Shown here piece after piece: positions 61,193-64,000 of a stretch of 64,000 nucleotides of DNA. The stretch's first letter is position 1. Every line of letters begins with the position of its first letter. Location: NCBI RefSeq assembly GCF_051401765.1, contig NC_135069.1, positions 11,944,501 through 12,008,500 on the forward strand. Direction: 5' to 3'. Under the pieces are notes generated by a model. The model was not told the DNA's origin and did no database searches. It saw nothing but the letters and a program-made list of their open reading frames with translations. The position numbers were made by a program, and so were the translations under genes. This DNA comes from Calliopsis andreniformis. Its lineage: Eukaryota > Arthropoda > Insecta > Hymenoptera > Andrenidae.

Positions 61193-62249
61193 TCAAAAGA
61201 TGATGTATACATTTTTGTATATATTTATAAGACCTTTTGATATGTATAAAGAAGAACGTGAAATAAATATGTAATACTTATTGATACAATTTAATTAAAA
61301 GTACAGTTTAAAGTGTAAGTTTTAAACAACGTGATCGTGTTTCGTGTATTTTGTATTAGTATTAGTAAGCATTAGAAAGTATGTATTAGTAAGCATCGTA
61401 TAAGTTAGGTTTTCCAAATGTTCGATTTAGAAATCAGAGCATTCTTTGTGTGTTTTTAGAGTCGAGCATATCATGATACAGTCATAGAAGAGATATAATG
61501 TACATGTAGGCTTGTATTACAAGTTGAACGTTCCTATTAAAATTACATATTAATTGGTTAAAGGGCGTTTTTGAAAATATTTTCTTCAGTTCTCAGTTTT
61601 TATATATTGTTATAATCAATATTAGTGAACTCCGTAAAGAGATCTCCTTTTTCTTCATTCATTATTGTAAATAGGATTGTCGTACTCTTGGTTGCATCTA
61701 TGTCCGTTAAGGACGTAGTTGAGAACAATTGTATTGGACTCAATTAATTTATTCATATTGGACCGTTGTTACATTCTTGTCATTTTCAAACAATAAAAAC
61801 GATATACTTTGGGATAATATTGAAACGATACATTTTGCTCTGGTTAGACTGACACAAAATCATCCTTGCGGCTATAATCGAACCTTTCATATTATACATA
61901 AAATAATATGCCGAAAATACGGAATAAAATTTTTTGACATCGTGCTTCGTTTTTGAGAAAATTGACTTTGAATTTTAGTCGAGGACGATATATCGAAGTA
62001 CAGTTTTAGACATTTGAGGGTAAAATGGGGTGAGAGGAAGTCTCTAATTTACAGTAGAGAAAGTCAATAGTTAGACCGTGAACCTTTTCCTAATAATTAA
62101 AATAAACTTAATTTGTTAAATTTTATAACAATTAAATTTCTATGTAACACATGGGCCTTCTTATTTTCTGAATGTTTTCAAAAAACATATAAAAGTAAAT
62201 GTTGATCATTATTAGGTGATTAGGAATTAAAAAAAGATATAATAATGAA
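61193..62249. other. AT-rich intronic DNA
   Basis: No gene recognised. A GTATTAGTAAGCAT duplication lies at about 61356-61396. Confidence 0.35.
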
Positions 62250-62261
62250 TATAAAAAATGA

Positions 62262-62341
62262 GGCGCGAACCTGTGCCTGAAAAGTATGCAGCGATTTAGC
62301 AGGTAGACGCTTTGTCGCTGCGCCATTGACGCTGTTAGAAA
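62262..62341 (-). repeat. tRNA-like segment (possible SINE head)
   Basis: On the - strand TGGCGCAGCGA resembles an RNA polymerase III A box and GGTTCGCGCC a B box, about 40 bases apart, with CCTGCTAAATC resembling the anticodon loop of a Ser(GCT) tRNA. Stems do not pair well enough for a functional tRNA. It precedes the body of element M copy 2, so it may be the 5' head of a tRNA-derived SINE or an internal promoter of it. Confidence 0.4.
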
Positions 62342-62514
62342 CATAGTACATTCGAAACATAACTAGCTCGGCAGTTTTCATCGGACGAGTTTATTTACTT
62401 TCTGTAATTGTTATGTTATTTTCTTAAGTGTAAAACTTTGAACATTGAACGAAACACTTATCTTTCAAAGAATGTACGAAAATTCGACGTATATGTTACT
62501 TTGACGCGACAGAA

Positions 62515-62965
62515 ACGACGAAAATATCGGTTTTTGATTTTTTTTTACTATGGCGCACCAAACCGAAAAATCTGAAAAAAATCAGAGATACTAATAACAA
62601 CAATATGTATTTACTGTAAAAATATGATTGTAGCTCTGAGATTGCTTTAATGCGAAATCCGCGTTCTTTGGCATTTTTTTTCGTTTTTTATTTTTCACGG
62701 CTTCATTTATCGATTTAGAAATCTCAAAAAATTATACAATATGTATCTTGATGTCTGAAATATCTCTGATTTTTTGTCGAATTAAAGTAATTTCCAAAAA
62801 ACCTGATTTTCTATTTACTCCATTACTATCCCCCAGGTTGAGATAGAGGATTGAAAATTGGCACAAACTAGTTTTTTCTGATAAGCTATCGAATGGCTCA
62901 TCCCAAATCAAATTTGGTTTGGGAGCACTTTTGACCTCCTTATTCAGCTAGGCCCTTTCCGTCAT
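62515..62965. mobile_element. element M, copy 2 (body)
   Basis: Collinear with 24985-25400: ATCGGTTTTTGATTTTTTTT, TGGCGCACC, CGAAAAATCTGAAAAAA, GGATTGAAAATTGGCACA, TATCGAATGG and GCACTTTTGACCTCC appear in order. Clearly diverged. The left terminal repeat of copy 1 has no visible counterpart here. Confidence 0.65.
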
Positions 62966-63551
62966 TTTGTACTAGTACATAACAAAATGTTTCATTGATA
63001 TAACACAGCGTTTTTTAACGGTGGAAAACCTGACACGCCTATTTCTCCCTCTTCAGTAGAGGTTACCATTACTCATCCGGGAAGTGATCATGCTAGTTCC
63101 TGTACTACGTTAACGACAGGCAAAGATAAGGACAATATTTACCTCCCAGGAAGGACATTTTTTTAAATGAATTTTTTTCAGATTTACTATGAATTGTTCC
63201 ATTTCTGATGTCTGTATCATCAATACTTGTTAATATTTACAAGTATATGTCAACACAAGAAATATATTAAAGATGCACCCATAATATATAGCAAAATTTT
63301 GTAAATATTAAAAATAGAACAATTTATAAGTTTAAAATGGAAGAGTACAGCACTGGACATAATTATATGTTCATCTTGTTTTTGTGCCTTTATTTTTTTA
63401 TGATTTAAACCGTCTTTTTTTTATGTCAATAAGCCTGTGTTGAAAATCACACTAAAAAGATCGTGTCTTGGATAGCATGTCATAAAAAACATAATTTAAT
63501 TTCAATGTTTCATAACACAGAACTTGTTAACGGTAGAATAATAAACTCCAT
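62966..63551. other. AT-rich intronic DNA
   Basis: No gene or element recognised. Confidence 0.35.
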
Positions 63552-64000
63552 ATACAGGGTGTTTGACAAATAGTGTTAGAAATTTTAAAGGATGATTCTA
63601 GGTGTAAAAATAGGATAAATATCGAAAATGACAGAATTGTGTTTAAGGCTTTATTTTAGAGTTATTGATTGTTTAGAAAATGTCTAAAATTCGTGTGAGA
63701 CGTGTCTGACTTGGGACTTATTTTACCGACTTCGCTGTGCCTGACCTAACTACAGTGCGATTTTCCAGAGTTGAGTCTTGGGCGTGCCAAGCGACCGCGC
63801 ATGCCCCGGCAGGGACCCAACGCTAGATGCGCACTTCAAGCTACGTTGTCAGATTGTGTAGTCAATCGGATCTCTCATATAGTTTATCAATCTAACGGAT
63901 TCTGATACCGATTTAACATTATACGGACCTGCAAGAAGTTACGAGGTAGTTTAAGGAATTGCTTAATCTGTTTTGAGTTTGAGTTAAATGAAATCGAGTT
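63552..64000. mobile_element. family B-related element, left part, running off the window
   Basis: Starts TACAGGGTGTTTGACAAATA and contains TTAAAGGATGATTCTAGGTG, ATAAATATCGAAAATGAC and TTAGAGTTATTGATTG in the order of family B left arms. Beyond 63720 it becomes GC-rich (CGTGCCAAGCGACCGCGC). The right end lies outside the window, so size is unknown. Confidence 0.5.

Overview
The window reads as AT-rich nuclear DNA of an insect. A bee or ant (Hymenoptera) is most likely, inferred from base composition, the high load of small TA-flanked hairpin transposons, and the mix of mariner, Merlin, P-element-type and Ty3/Gypsy relics. There is no operon structure and no compact gene set. One host gene is clear: the 5' end of scribble (scrib), the cell-polarity LAP protein, on the + strand. 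Coding exon 1 is at 14735-14896 and coding exon 2 at 15144-15261, and both end at good splice donors. No further leucine-rich exon was recognised downstream, so most of 15.3-64 kb is probably one very long scrib intron filled with transposon debris. A CRE-like site, two very short uORFs and a hairpin carrying GCCAT cores lie just upstream of the scrib start.

Layout. 0-1.74 kb: tail of a Ty3/Gypsy pol (integrase) on the - strand, broken by a stop and cut at a hairpin MITE. 1.74-3.4 kb: two copies of that MITE family in opposite orientation. 3.9-6.6 kb (- strand): a spliced THAP-domain / P-element-transposase-like gene with a full THAP zinc finger over two exons, tandem phase-0 exons, and a coiled coil plus helix-turn-helix last exon. 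It has one in-frame stop and a possible frameshift, so it is decayed or lineage-specific. 9.9-13.1 kb: a large (about 3.2 kb) inverted-repeat structure. 13.9-15.3 kb: scrib promoter and first exons.

Inside the presumed scrib intron: an F-family element with CGGACGAGAGCC subterminal repeats (18.8-19.4 kb), hairpin elements (17.2, 20.5, 22.5, 30.8, 34.0, 34.7, 38.4, 53.4, 61.0 kb), two copies of an element whose two ends suggest both SINE and inverted-repeat features (24.7 and 62.3 kb), a dead mariner (28.9-30.0 kb), a degenerate Ty3/Gypsy element with gag, protease, RT, RNase H and integrase on the - strand (47.5-51.6 kb), a Merlin (IS1016/ISXO2-like) transposase fragment abutting it (52.1-52.3 kb), and a nested composite where a 1.17 kb palindrome sits inside an F-family element (55.8-58.5 kb).

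Apart from scrib and possibly the THAP gene, the coding signals belong to selfish elements and nearly all are visibly broken. Boundaries of hairpin elements come from reading inverted repeats by eye and may be off by a few bases to tens of bases.
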